Assembly: GCA_019448385.1 (NCBI GenBank)
Contig: JAGTXO010000056.1
Span: forward strand, 1 to 64,000
Direction of reading: 5' to 3'
DNA length: 64,000 bases
DNA from: Diacronema lutheri
Lineage: Eukaryota > Haptophyta > Pavlovophyceae > Pavlovales > Pavlovaceae
Below, one piece after another: positions 49,401 to 60,800 of this stretch. The position numbers were made by a program, and so were the translations under genes. The notes beneath the pieces were generated by a model. It ran no database searches, was not told the DNA's origin, and saw nothing but the letters and a program-made list of their open reading frames with translations. Each line of letters opens with the position of its first letter. Position 1 is the stretch's first letter.

Positions 49401-50505
49401 GGCCGCGCGCGACGCGCAGCGCGGCGTCGCGGGAGTCGACGCGGCCGCGCACGCGCACGCGCGCGACGGCAGGCGGGCGGCACGGCGGATGCGCGAGCAC
49501 GAGGGGGCGGTGCACAGGGCCTTCCGCATGTCCCTCTGGCGCGACGCGACGTTTGTCGAGTTCGTTGAGAAGCTGCGCCCCGACGGCGGCGCGCAGCTGC
49601 TCGCGCGCGAGCCCACGCGGCGCGCGGCGGCGGTGCTGTGCGAGCTCGCGCGCGGCCGCGACGGCGCGAGCGGCGCGGCCGGGCTGCTGCACGAGATGAG
49701 AGCCGCCGATGCGCGCGCGCGCGAGGCCGCCAAAGCGGCGGCGGAGGCAGCGCGGCCTGCGCACGGGACGCTGCGCATCGTGGCAACCGTGGCGCTGGGC
49801 GGTGCGGTCTTCGCCGGCGTGTCAGCGCTGGTCGTTGCTTGCGCGGCGCGCACGGCGACCGGTGCGCTCTTTGGGGCCCGCCGCCCGCGGGCGGCCGCGC
49901 GCGGAGCCGACGACGCGCTCGGCGCGCCGCAGCGCGCCGAGCCGCCGCCCGCCGACAAGGGCAAGCGCAGGCGCGCCAGAGCCAACGACGACCCCGTCGA
50001 CGCGGCGCGCAAGGCCGTGGGCAAGGCGGAGGGCAACTGCCGCAAGGCAGCCCGCCGGCTGCACCTCGCTGCACTGGGCGAGGAGGAGGCGCAGCAGCGC
50101 GTGCTCGACGCCGAGGCGGCGGAGCAGCTGGCGCGCTCGCGCGAGCCGGCCGGCGGCTGGGTAGGCAGCGCGCGCGCGCGCGCGCGCGCGCGCCCCGCCG
50201 CGCGCGCGCCCGTCGATTGGCGTGCGCGCAGCGCAGAACGGCGCGCCAGCTCCGTCACCCGCGCGCCGCCGCGCCCGTGCCCCTCGCGCGCAGGGGCGCC
50301 CTGCGGACCTGCGGCTGCAACAGGCGCACTTTGGCATGCGCGAAGATGCCGACGCGGATGTGCGCCGCGCGCACGAGGCGCTGCGCCGGGCGAGACAGGG
50401 TGTGGCGTGCGCCAAGGCCAGCGTGCGGCAGATGGAGGCGGCGTTGCTCAACGCGACGCGCTGCGCCACCGCGGTGCTCGCGCCGCGTGGCGTGCCGGAG
50501 GGTGA
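46483..50505 (+). CDS. Large protein with N-terminal Ulp1/C48-like cysteine protease and a membrane segment
   Basis: An open frame of 1340 codons from the ATG at 46483. Residues of about 35-195 look like a Ulp1-type protease: AHWTAAYLLLA (His), ALLADSRTLGN (Asp), and PPQSGAACCFAAATVAAEV (Gln and Cys). Ulp1 proteases cut SUMO-like tags or, in DNA viruses, structural polyproteins. A second ordered block without recognised homology spans residues of about 420-750 (RRCVYTAPDEGDADARVYD, GWGGVYNAHEDFAAFEGLP, LLVWVVPDRH). A hydrophobic helix (ATVALGGAVFAGVSALVVAC) near residue 1105 is a likely membrane anchor, followed by a Lys/Arg-rich coiled coil. The last 100 codons overlap the next long frame and are low complexity. 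Whether the two frames are one spliced gene or two genes cannot be told. Confidence 0.62.
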   Translation: MEDSVKDALPGGRGGSDSFSLALSTILSPGDTHPHVVPSTCLIALLRYADFGTSRVRVGDTGCSQHALKVALRNLGKACADADRFGQVLVVVLPFCLRASSGLAHWTAAYLLLAPPAQRGAPPGAALALLADSRTLGNGESAYATAAGVLIKKLAQRIGRTAPPIDAFKAPPQSGAACCFAAATVAAEVAASASTLYGRRANVLVEIKKALDARLARLTTAAYEETRARTLRAAIGALLGDRARRFGPFTREAARLAEAARLAEACDASVGGSAPDGLLQAVEAALRAPDDRIARTAALDALTGAAGRALSTAARPRGAAAPRPPSRAPPPRAPQRRAASAWGPRPFSLLGGGEGDGDDGDATTADDGEGAEDGDDDLAGAAAAAVATGTAATSAVAAGAAPTSPAAADGGGSAPLERRCVYTAPDEGDADARVYDAKDPEQLKAGRARLRANSGRAPAVVDTLFAHATGTIVTRQRTEGVTGAGMHHLAAPTQGAGYGTVVRAELGEPGFAGTTRHMTSGVENQPRAVRAAARAYAHDGWGGVYNAHEDFAAFEGLPRLAAPESLAAIAGGSADAVFCWRSGRSVNGEVTTVHFNGDRAAAIDHARALRVRPDWRSQPRIYEAACGAEGTVLLVWVVPDRHKNPRLDWAPILVVIHLPADPDWLARATPAIAKARREVEDGRARAEARGVPQHLAYTLSPRFRGTAPRGAARVPPRLGASDAREARALAALESALMFAPAWRRAVRAASRAPGSGAAAVERALARLHNAPEPDDESAPESARVAPLAAALEQSAGWPAGTARMAASVTKGPGVGDGAGGDEAIKVEETAKTSGDGCTGTPPLRPAARAAGAADDGGAAVVAGVEGERDALAKTGAGGCDDDAREPLSAGKPGALAAAATVGGFGELVGSLCAWLAHGAAGGAIAAISPGTAARGANGTPQRAEPPAAGDPVAPHARVAAAAPLAGSAAAPSSAARDAQRGVAGVDAAAHAHARDGRRAARRMREHEGAVHRAFRMSLWRDATFVEFVEKLRPDGGAQLLAREPTRRAAAVLCELARGRDGASGAAGLLHEMRAADARAREAAKAAAEAARPAHGTLRIVATVALGGAVFAGVSALVVACAARTATGALFGARRPRAAARGADDALGAPQRAEPPPADKGKRRRARANDDPVDAARKAVGKAEGNCRKAARRLHLAALGEEEAQQRVLDAEAAEQLARSREPAGGWVGSARARARARPAARAPVDWRARSAERRASSVTRAPPRPCPSRAGAPCGPAAATGALWHARRCRRGCAPRARGAAPGETGCGVRQGQRAADGGGVAQRDALRHRGARAAWRAGG

Positions 50506-53500
50506 CGAGCAGGCCGCGGCGAGAGAGCAGGCGGCGCTGGACCGGGAGGCGCCGCCGGCCGCGCAACGCGTGGCGCCGACGGCGCGCTCGCCCTCGGAGC
50601 CGCCGTCCGAGTGGGGCCCGCCAGCGGTCGGCCGGCGCCCGACGCCGCGTGCACTGTCGCACGCCGCGGGTCGCGGGGACGACAACCCGTTTGCGCCGCT
50701 CGCAACCGTCAGCGGCGATTGGTCGCCCACGCCGAGCTCGCGCTCGCCGTCCTCGCCGCCGCGGCAGCCGCCGTCCGACCGCCGCAGCGCGCAGCGTCGC
50801 AGCGCGCGCGCGCGGCCGCCGAGGCCGACCGTTTCGCCCGAGGACGCGCTCGCAGCCGAGCGCCAGGCGCGCGCGCTGTCGGAGCAGGCGGAGCAGAGGC
50901 GCGCCAAAAAGGCCGCCGCCAAGGCCGCGCGCCGCGCCGCGCGCGCCGCCGACAAGCGGACGGCGCGCGTCGTCCACGCGTGCGTAAGCGCCGCCTTGCG
51001 GCGCGTCTGCACGAGCGTCGCCACGGGCACGCCGCTCGCCGTGCTCCGCGAGCGCGCCGAGGGGCCGCGCGCGCCGAAGCCCGCGCCCGCGCCGCCACGC
51101 CGCGCAGCGGACGGCGGCCGCGCGCTCCGCCACGCGCGCCGTGCGGCCGCCGCGGCGGCGGAGCGCGAGGCGGCGGTGGCGGCCGACGCCGACGAGCGGT
51201 TCGAGCGGCAGCCCTCCGCCGCCCGGTTCGACGGCGGCGATGGCGGCGGAGGCGGCCACGTCGAGGCGAGCGCGCGACCGCGCGCCGGCGAGGCCGGCGA
51301 GGCTGGCGCGCACGGCGCGCCTGGCGCAGCGGGGCCCCCGGCGGCGTCGCTCGCGTCGCGCAGCCCGTGTGATGCGCGCCGCACGGCACGCCTCCCGCAC
51401 GCACGCGCCGCAGCCACCTGCGCACGCAACGGCGGCTGGGGTGGCAACGTCGGCGGCGACGTGTGCGGCGGTTGTTTCGGCGGCGGCGGCGTCCGTCGCG
51501 ACGCCTGCGGCGGCGGCGACGCCACCTGCGGCTGCGGCGATGGCGGCGTCGGTGCTGGCGCTGGCGAGGCCCCTGCACACGGTGCGCCGGCGCGCGCGAC
51601 GGCGTCGCGCTTGCTGCGCTTGCTCGGCGCGCCACGCGCCGTGCTCGGTGCGATGGCGCACGCCGCGGCCGTGTTGGCGCGCGGCGTGGCCGCAGCCGTC
51701 GCTGGCGTGCGCGCCGCCGCGCGCGCCGTGCGGCGCGCGCGCCGCCGAGCGCCTCGCGCGCGCCGCACGGCTGCGCGGCGGGCTCGCGGCCCGCCGATGC
51801 GCGACGTCGACGGCGCCCTGCGGCCCTCGCCGTCCTGGTTGCGCACACGCCTCGTCTGCGGCCGGCGCCTCGCGCCTCTGCGCCGCGCGGGCGCGCGCCC
51901 GCCGCCCGCACACGCCGCGCCGAGTTCCCGCGCGCGCGCTGCGCAACCCGACAGCGACGCGCCGGCGTGCGCGCCGCGGCGCTCGGCGCCTGTCGGTGCG
52001 CCGCCGCGCGCGCGTGGCCTGCGCGCGGCGCGCGCACGGCGCTTCCTCGACGTCGCCGGCCGCGCGGCGCGGAGCGCGCGCCTCGGCGCGCGCATCACGC
52101 GCCAGCGCACGCCGGGTTCGCCATCGGAGCCCTGCACGGCCGAGAGCGGCGACGGCGCGGGCGCCGGCGGCGTCGGCGCGGCGGCGCCTGGCGCGGCGAC
52201 GATGCGCGCCACCGGCGCGCGCGCAGCGCGCGCTGCGGCGGCGGCGGTCGGTGGCGCCTCGCGTCTCGCGCGCCGCGCGATGGCAAGCGCCGCCGCCGCT
52301 GCCACCTCCATCGCCGGCGCTGCCGCCTCCACCGTCGCCGCCGCCGCCGTTGCCATCGGCGCGGCCGTCACGTCACCGGCGTTCGCCGCGGCGCGCGGCA
52401 TGGCGGCCGCATGCGTCGCTGCCTGCGCCCGCCCCACCGCCGCGCAGGCGGCCGCGTCGCGCGCGCTCGGCGCGCTCTTCGTGCTCGTCGACGCGGCCGA
52501 CGCGGCGGGCGACAGCGACGCCGCGCTCGGCGCGCTCGCGGCCGCGGTCGACGCGACGGAGCTGCGCCCGCCGCCGGCCTTTTGGCGCGCGGGCCGCGCC
52601 GCGGCGTACGCACCGCGTCCGCCGCCCCTCGACTCGGCGCGGCCGCGCTACAACCGGCGCGCGCGCGCACCTAGCCCTCCCGTCGCGGCCGCGCGGCGCA
52701 ATCTCGCGCGCGCGGTGCGCGAGCTCACGCGCGCCGCGCGCGCTGAGCGCGAGCGCGCGCCGGCGCCGCGCGGCGCGCGCGGCGGCGTGCTCCACGCGCT
52801 GCGCGCGTCGCTCCCCGTGCACGCGCGTGCCGCGCTCGGCACGGACGCGGAGCTGCGCGCGGACATCGCCGCGTTCGCGCGCGCGCGCCGCGAGCTGCAC
52901 AGCCTCACCGACGCCGAGGTGGCGGCGCTCGCGCGCCCGGACGGGCCGCCGCTGCCCGTGCGGCTCGCGTGCACGGCGGTCGCGCGCGCGCGCGGCGTGA
53001 CCGTGCTGCTCGACATCGTGCCGCGCGGCGGCGGCGCGCCCGAGCGGCTCGTGTGCCGCGCCCGTCGCCGCGGCGCCGCCACGCGCACGCCACGGCCGAC
53101 AGCCGCCGTTATCGCGCGCGCGCCTTGCATAGCGGCGCGCGTTGGCCACACTGAGCCGGCGCGCGCGTGCGCGGGCGGATCGATCGGGGTCGCGCGCCTC
53201 CGTTCAGCGCGCCGCCGCTCTTGGCGTGGGGCGCGGCTCGACGTGCACACCCGCGAGCGGCTGGCCACACCGGTGCCAGGCCACGTCGTGGCCTGCGCCG
53301 CCGCCTCGGCCATCGGCGCGTGCGTCGCTCGCGCGCGGCTTGGGCTTGCACGGCTGGCGCGCGCGTGGCCCTGCGCCTCCGCTCCACTGGCCGCTGCTGC
53401 TGTCGCCTTCGCGCCTGCCGCCGACGGTGTTTTCTGCGCCCCGCTGGGCGCTCCTGCATCCGCCTTCGCGCCTGCCGCCGACGGTGTTTTCCCCGCCGCA

Positions 53501-54730
53501 CTAGCCGCTGCTGCATCCGCCTTCGCGCCTGCCGCCGATTTTCCCGCCCCACTAGTTGCTCCTGCATTCGCCTCCGCGCCTGCCACCGACGGCGTTTTCC
53601 CCGCCCCACTAGCCGCTGCCGCTGCCGCGTCCGCGCCCGCCGCCGCGGGCGCGTCTTCCGCCCCACCAGCCATCGCCGCCGCGCCCGCCGCCAACGCGCG
53701 CACCGCCAACGTGCCCGTTGCCAACGAGGCTACCGCCACCGAACCAGCCGCCCTTGAGCTTCCCCTCCAACCCGCCAACTCGGCGCTGCTTGCGTGGGCG
53801 GGCGACGCGGCTGCGCGCCGGCTGGCCGCCGCCGCCGCGAGCGCCGGCCTCCCGCAGGCAGAGGTGGAGCGCATCGCCAGCGGCGACATGCTCGCCTCAA
53901 CCGTCGACGCGTGCTGCGAGGTCGTGCTGCGCGTGCACGGGCAGGCCGGCGGCGGGCATGTCTGCCACGTGCCGCTCGCCGCGCAACCCGCGGTGTTTCA
54001 GGACGACGCCGAGCGCGCCGCGCTGCTGCACCGCCTGCGCAGCGAGGCGACAACGCAGGCTGTCATCGGCGTGTGGAGCCCGTCGGACGAGCGCGGCGGC
54101 GCGGGCGGTGACGACGGCGCGCAGCTCGCCTCCGGCCATTTCACCGCGTTGCGCCTTGTGCGCGTCGCGCGCGCGGGCGAGCATCGCTACGACGCGGTGC
54201 TCGTCGACACGCTCGCGTCGCCCTGCAGGCAGGCGCTCATGCTCGCCAAGGCGATAACTGCCACGCTGCACGCGGCGGGTCTCGACATTTCGCGCGTGCG
54301 CCGCGCGCTGCTGCTCAACGAGGCGGCGCAGCGTGGCGCGACGTGCGGCCTCGCGATAGTGGGCGCGCTCAACGACGCGCTCGCCGCGGCGGGCTGCTCG
54401 TCCGCGCCGCGCACGTTCAGCGTGGCGGACATGTACGCTGTCGGCGAGCGCCTCCGCGTCGCGCTGACCGGCGCGGCCAGCGATCGTGCGCCGGGCGGCG
54501 TCTGCGCGGTCACGAGCGCGGTGCGTGGCGGGGGCAGCCCCGATCGCGCCGAAACGCCGCCGCAGACGCGCGGCGCCAAGGCCGCCGCTGGCGTCACCGC
54601 CGCCGCCACCGCCGCCGCCACGCCGCCGCCGCCCGCGCTGGGCGCCGCCGCCGCCGCCACCGCCGCCGCCGCCGCTGCTGCCGCCGCCGTGGCCGCGCCG
54701 CCACCGCCGCCACCGCCGCCGCCGGCCGGC

Positions 54731-54807
<77 letters not shown>

Positions 54808-57800
54808 GCGCACGTTCTTGAAGCTCGCGCCCAGGGCGCGCGCGGCCGCCTCGGCGCGTGAGGCGTTGCGCGCCGCGTGTGCGCGCGCGGACGCGGCGGC
54901 GTCGTCACACGCGTCGGCGCCGCACGCGCCCGCCGGTGCGCGCCGCCGGCGGCGCGCGGGCGCAGGCGAGCTGGCGCTCGCGGCTGCGCGCGCGCTCGCC
55001 TCGACGGAGCACGGCGATTTGACGGACGACGCGCTCGAGGCCGCCGTCGAGCAGGAGCTGGGCGACGAGCGCGGCCAACTGCTGCTGTGCACGCGGGGCG
55101 CAGCGGCGCAAAGGCCCGCGCTTTGCCGGCTCCTGAAGCACGCGTGCGCGTCGGCGCGCGCGGCGAAGCGCGCGCAATTCACGGTATTCGTCGTGCGCGC
55201 GGCCACGCGCGGCGAGCGGGGGGGCGCCGCCGCGAGGCGCGTGGACTCGGTGGTCGAGCTGTCGTGCGCGCTGCACGAGAAGGCGGGCGCGCTCGGCGGC
55301 CTCCAGCGCGTCTGTGTGCGTGGCTTTGCCCTCGAGCGCCGCCGGACACTCGACGCTGGCGCCGAGGCCGGCGCGTCCGCCATCGGCCAGGACGAGCAGG
55401 TCGAGGCAGAGGCGGGCGAGGCGTGCGTCGCCGGCGTGACGATGGCCAAGCAGCTGCGTCAGTTTGCCGAGCAAGCTGCCCGCGACGACGTGCTCTTCCA
55501 CGTCGCCGTGTCCGAGGCCGACGCCCACGCCCGGCTGGCGCGCGTTGCGGGTGACGATGTCGGCGCGTACAGCGTCGTGCTCGCAGTCGCCGGGCTCGTC
55601 TGGCTGGCCAAGGCCGACGAGGTTGCGCCGGCGGCCGCCCAGTCCGCCGCCGTGCCGCCCGCCGCCCCGCCTGCTGCCGCCACGTCCGCCGACGCCGAGC
55701 GCGACGCCTCGCCTTCCGACCGCCTGCGCGCGCTGACGCTCGCCGTGCGAGTCGCGCTCGCGCGCGGCGTGCTGCGCCACCTCCTCGCCGACGCGTCGCC
55801 GGGCGCGTCCGCGACCGCTGGCGGTAGTTGCGCGACGCCCGTCGAGGCGGCCGCGTCCGACGCCGCGCCGCCCGCCACGGGCGTCGTGACGAGTGGCGTT
55901 GCGGCGGGCGCTGTGGCGGCCGCACCGGCTGCTGCGGGCGGTGCGATGGCGGGTGCATCGCCCATCGCGCGGCCGGCGAAGCGCGCGCGGCGCACGCTCA
56001 CCGCCGCTCCAGCCGCCTCGGCCGTTGCGGCCGCTGGAGGCGCACGCGCGGGCGCACGCGGCGCGGCCGGCGCGCCTCGCGCGCGCGCCGCGCGCGCGCC
56101 GGCCGAGTACGTCTGGCTTGCCATCGCGCGCCGGATGCTGGCGGCGCGACACGCGGCGGCCGCGGGCGGCGACTTTGTCGCGTCGTGCGTCGCCGCGATG
56201 CAGGCCGAGTACGGCGACGGCTGTGCCGTCGTCGTCGGCGACGCGCCTGGTGACGCCTTGGTCGAGGCTGCGGCGGCGGCGCTGCTCGAGGGCAAGCACG
56301 CGGCGGTGAGCCTCGGCTGCGTCGACCGGCCGGCGGTGCTCGTCGTGCAGCGCGCCGTGGACGCGCCCACGTCGCGCGTGCACGGGTGGTGCGCGCACGC
56401 GGCGGGCGCCGCCGAGTTTGACGAGGGCGCCGCGCGCGACGTGTTCAACGCGATCGTCGAGCGCGCGTGGGCGCTGCGTCCGGACCCGGCCGACGGCAGC
56501 CCGCCGCCCACGCGCACGTGGGAGGTCGAGCAAATCGCTGACGACGCGCCCGACCAGGCGGGCGTGGCCGCGCTGCGCGTGCTCTACGCGCTCGTCGCGG
56601 CGCACGGCCGCTACCGCTCGGCCGCCGCGCTCTTTGGCGCGATCGCGCAGCTGCACGCGCCCGACGCCGCCGGCGCGCGCGCGGAGGTCGTCGCGGCGGC
56701 GTGCGCGGTGCCGCCCGGCGCGCGGCCGGGCGCCGCGCCGGCGGCCGCGCGGGACGACGCGAGGGAGCGCGCATGGGAGGGCGCTCAGATCGCCGCGCTC
56801 GCCGTCGGCGCGGACGCTGCGCGCAGGCGTGTCGCGCCCGTGCGCGCGCTCGTCGACGCGCTCGGCACGCCGCCGACCTCGGCGATCACGGGCGGGCCGG
56901 CGGTGCGGCTCGCGGGCGCGGGCGACGGCGGCCACGGTGCACGGTGGGTGGGCGGGCAGGCGGCGACGCCCGCCGAGCAGCTGCCGAGGGAGCTGCTGCG
57001 CGCCTACCACGAGGCGGTGCTGTGCGTCACGCCCGGCAGCCTCCAGCTCGGCCCGGCGGCGCTCGACGCGGTCACGCGGCCGCGCGAAAACGACACGCTG
57101 GAAGGCCTCCTCGCGCGCGTCAGCTGGCAGTGCGGCGCGAGGGCGAGCACGTGCGCCATGCTCGCCACGTTTTCCGAGCAGGCGGGCACCGGCTCGCGCG
57201 TCGCGCTCAAGGCCCTCCGCACGAGCTCCGACCTGGCCGGGCTGACGGCGGCTGCGGTCGGGCAGCAGGCGCCGCAGACGCCGCCGCCGCCGCTGCTCGT
57301 GATGCTCGGCCGCTGCCCCAGCCCGCTCGTCGGCGGTGGCCTCTTCCCGCCCGACCGCGCGACGGGCGAGCCGGCGGTGCACGCGGCGACGTCCGAGCTC
57401 GCCGTCGAGCTGCTGCGCGACGCGCGCGCGCTGGCCGGCACGGACGGGCGGCTCGTCGTGCTGTGCCTCGAGGCGTCCAACCCGCTCTGGTTCTGCCCCA
57501 AGGTGCGCGAGCTCGAGCTGCCGCGGACGCGGTCGGACGGCGTGCGCGCGTCCGGCTGCACCTGCCCTGCGACGTGCAGCGATGCGCGCGGCGCGGCGGG
57601 TGGCGCTGCCCGCGGCGCATCGACGCGGCCGGCGGCGCGCGCGATCAACAAGGCGGTGCTCGACCACTTCGTCGCGCTTTTCGGCCGCGAGGGCTTCGCG
57701 ACCTTTGAGTTTGCGGGCGGCGGCGAGGCGAGCTGGCTGTGCGACAGCGCGGCCGGCACGACGACCGTCGCGGCGTGCGCGTCGCTGCCGCCGCGCATGG

Positions 57801-60800
57801 GCGATGGGCAGCTGGCCATCCGGCGGCACACGCTCGGCACGGGCGCCGACGCGCCGGCGCACGCCGTCGTCTCGCTCCGCGTCGCGCACGTGAGCCACGC
57901 CATCCGCCGCGCGGCGGACGACGGCGGCGCGCGCGCCGAGCGGATGGCGCGCGCCGCGCGCGCGTTTTGCGATGTGGCGGCCGCGCTGCGCGTCGACGCG
58001 ATCCTGGCGGAGGTGCCCGAGGACCGCCCGACGGGCACGCCCTTCCTTGGCGGGCTGCTCAAATGTTGGGACAAAGACCACGGGAGCTCGACGGCGCCAG
58101 CCACGCTCGCGCTCGGAGACGTGCGCGAGGTGGCCAAGCGGACGGCCGACGCAGCGGCCGGCCGAGCGGACGAGGTCCCTGCGGCTGGCCGTCCGCAGGT
58201 CGCGGCGCGCGCGTGCGCTGGCGCGATTGGCGGCGGCGCGGGCGCGGCGGGCGCCTCGGACGCTGCGCCGCGTGCACTGGCGGGCGCGTCGGGTGCGCGC
58301 ACGGACGGCGGCCCTGCCGACGCACCGCGCCAGCTGGAGAGCCGCTACGGCGAGGCGAGCAAGCTCGACCTACCCCAAGATTCCACTACGGGCCGCGTCC
58401 TCGACGCTCGCGAGGCCCAGGACCGCGCGCGCGTGCCTGCTGCGCCCGACGGCACAGCGCTGCGCCGCGTGCTCGACGCCGTCGGCGCGGGCGCGCCCGC
58501 GCAGCGCAGCCCGCGCTGGCACGACGAGCGATGGGAGGAGGTCACGGGCAGCAAGGTTGGCGACGTCGTGAACGACAACGCCGGCGTCGCGCACGAGACG
58601 CTCACCGACGAGTACGTGCACCGGCGGCGGCGCGAGGTGCGGACCAAGGCGACGACCGCGGGCATCCTCGGCGAGGCCGTCGCGCTGCGCAAGCTGGCGG
58701 CCGCGTACGGCATCACCGTCGTGTGCAACCTGCCGATGGTGCGTGCGGACCCGCACGACAAGAGCGCGCCGTTCGCCTTCTCGCCGGACGGGCTCGCCAT
58801 CCTCCCCGAAAACAACGAGCAGGTCCTCGTCGAGGTGAAGACGCTCACCAAGGCGGGCGCCACGGCGCACGAGGACGGGCCGCCGCAGCCGCACCGCGAT
58901 CAGCTGCAGCTCGGCATGCACGTCCTCGGCGTGAGCAAAGCGCTCTACGTGCAGTACCTCAGGCACGAGGACCGGATCGTCGTGCACGTCGTGACGCGCG
59001 GCGCCGGCTGGCTTGCATTCGCGCAGCCGAGGGTGCAGGCCTTCTGGGCGCGCGTCGTCGAGCGGCGCGCGCGGCTCGAGCGCGCGCGCGCCGACCACCC
59101 GGCTGCGAGCCGGCGGCACCGGCGGCAGCAGACGCCGGCCGGGCCGCCGCTCGTGCTCGCGCTGGACGGGCGCATCCCCGCCGCGCGCGCCGCCGCGCTG
59201 CACGCCGTCGCGCACGGCACCGCGAGCGCGGCGGCGGTGACGGCGGCGGCGGCGACGGGCGACGCGACGGCGTTGCAAGACGCGATCGCGGCGCTGCGCG
59301 CGCCCGTCGGCAATGCGGCGATCGCCAGCGCAGCGCGTGCGGAGGGCGCGGCCGTCGAGCGGGCGATCGCGTACCTCGGGCAGCCGGCGGGCGACGCCGC
59401 CGCCCGCGGCACGGCCGAGGCGGCCGAGGAGGAGAGGACGGTCGACGCCGACATCTGCGCGTTGCTGCACCAGCTCGGCGCGAGCGTGGCGCACGTGCAC
59501 GTCGAGGACGCGGATTGCGTCACGCGTGAGCACTGGGGCGAGGCGGTGCTCGCTGCAGCGGACGACCCGTCGAGCGCCCCCGCCATTTCGAGCGTCATCG
59601 TCGCGCACATCGTGCGCCTCGCCGGCTTTGGCGTCGAGCTCCCGCAGTCGATTCGCGTCGCCCCCAGCACGGCCGACTGGCACGAGGGCTGGCTCGACGT
59701 GCAGTGCGTGCTGCTGCGCACGCGCCGGCGCGGGCGGCGCGACGACGACTTTGTGGCCGTCGTCAGGCGCGGTGGGCGCTGGTTTGCGTGCGAGCCCGGC
59801 CGCGCGCGGCGGCTGCAGTGGCGGTCGGTCCTACGCCGCGCGCGCGGCGGCGTCGACGGGACCGGCGAGGAGGCGTTCGCGATCGTCTACGTGCGGCGCG
59901 GCGACGCGGCCGGCGACGCGGCTGGCGACGCGCAGGCCGCACGGGCGCGCGGCGGGCGCGCGCGCAGGCGCACGCGCGGCGGCACGCGCAAGCGCAAGCG
60001 CGGCGCCTCCGCCGGGCTCGAGGCGGCCGCGCCCGCCGGCGCGCCGGCTGCCGCGCCCGCCGGCGCGCCGGCGGGCGCTGCTCACCGCCCGCCCGCCATG
60101 CGCGCCACGGTCGCCGCGCGCACCACGCGCTCTGTGACCGACGCGCTGCACTCGGCGCCTGCCGCCACGGTTGCACCTGTCTTCGACTGGCGCGCCGGCC
60201 GCCCGCCCCCCGCCGCTCGAGCCCGCCACCCGCGGCCGCGTGGGCGCGCGCCACCGGGCAAGGTCTGGGACAGCGTCTCGGGTGCGTGGGCGGACATGCC
60301 GACTGGTGCTGCCGTCGCCGCCGCGCCGCCGCCGCTGCCGCCCGCCGCCGCGCCGCCGCCCACCGCCGCGCCGCCGCCCGCCGCCGCGCCGCCGCCCGCC
60401 GTCGCGCCGCCGCCCGCCGCCGCGCCGCCGCCGCCGCCGCCACCGGCGGCGCTCAACCGCTGGCAGCACGTCGGCGCGGGCGGCAGCGCGGCGGGCCGGC
60501 GGCTCGCGGCCATCGCACGGCGGCAGCGCGGCGTGCGCGCGCCGCCGCCCACCGCGCGCTTCCTCGCCACGCTGCCGCCACCGCCACGCGACGGCCTCGC
60601 GCGCACGAGCAAGCAGGCGCGCGCGAGGCGCAACGCGGACGGACGGCCGGCGCACGCGCGCGCGGCCAACGCGCGCGCCTTCTACCGCGGCGTGGAGCTC
60701 GGCGTGCACGCGACGCGCGCCATCGTCGACGCGCGCCACGCCGACCTGCCGCAGGCCGTCTTCGTGGCGGAGGCGCGGGCGATCGTCGCGCGCTCCGCCG

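Noticed and set aside
50255-53889. Long minus-strand Arg/Ala frames
   Set aside because: Composition follows the complement of the plus-strand Ala/Arg-rich coding stretch; no recognisable motif.
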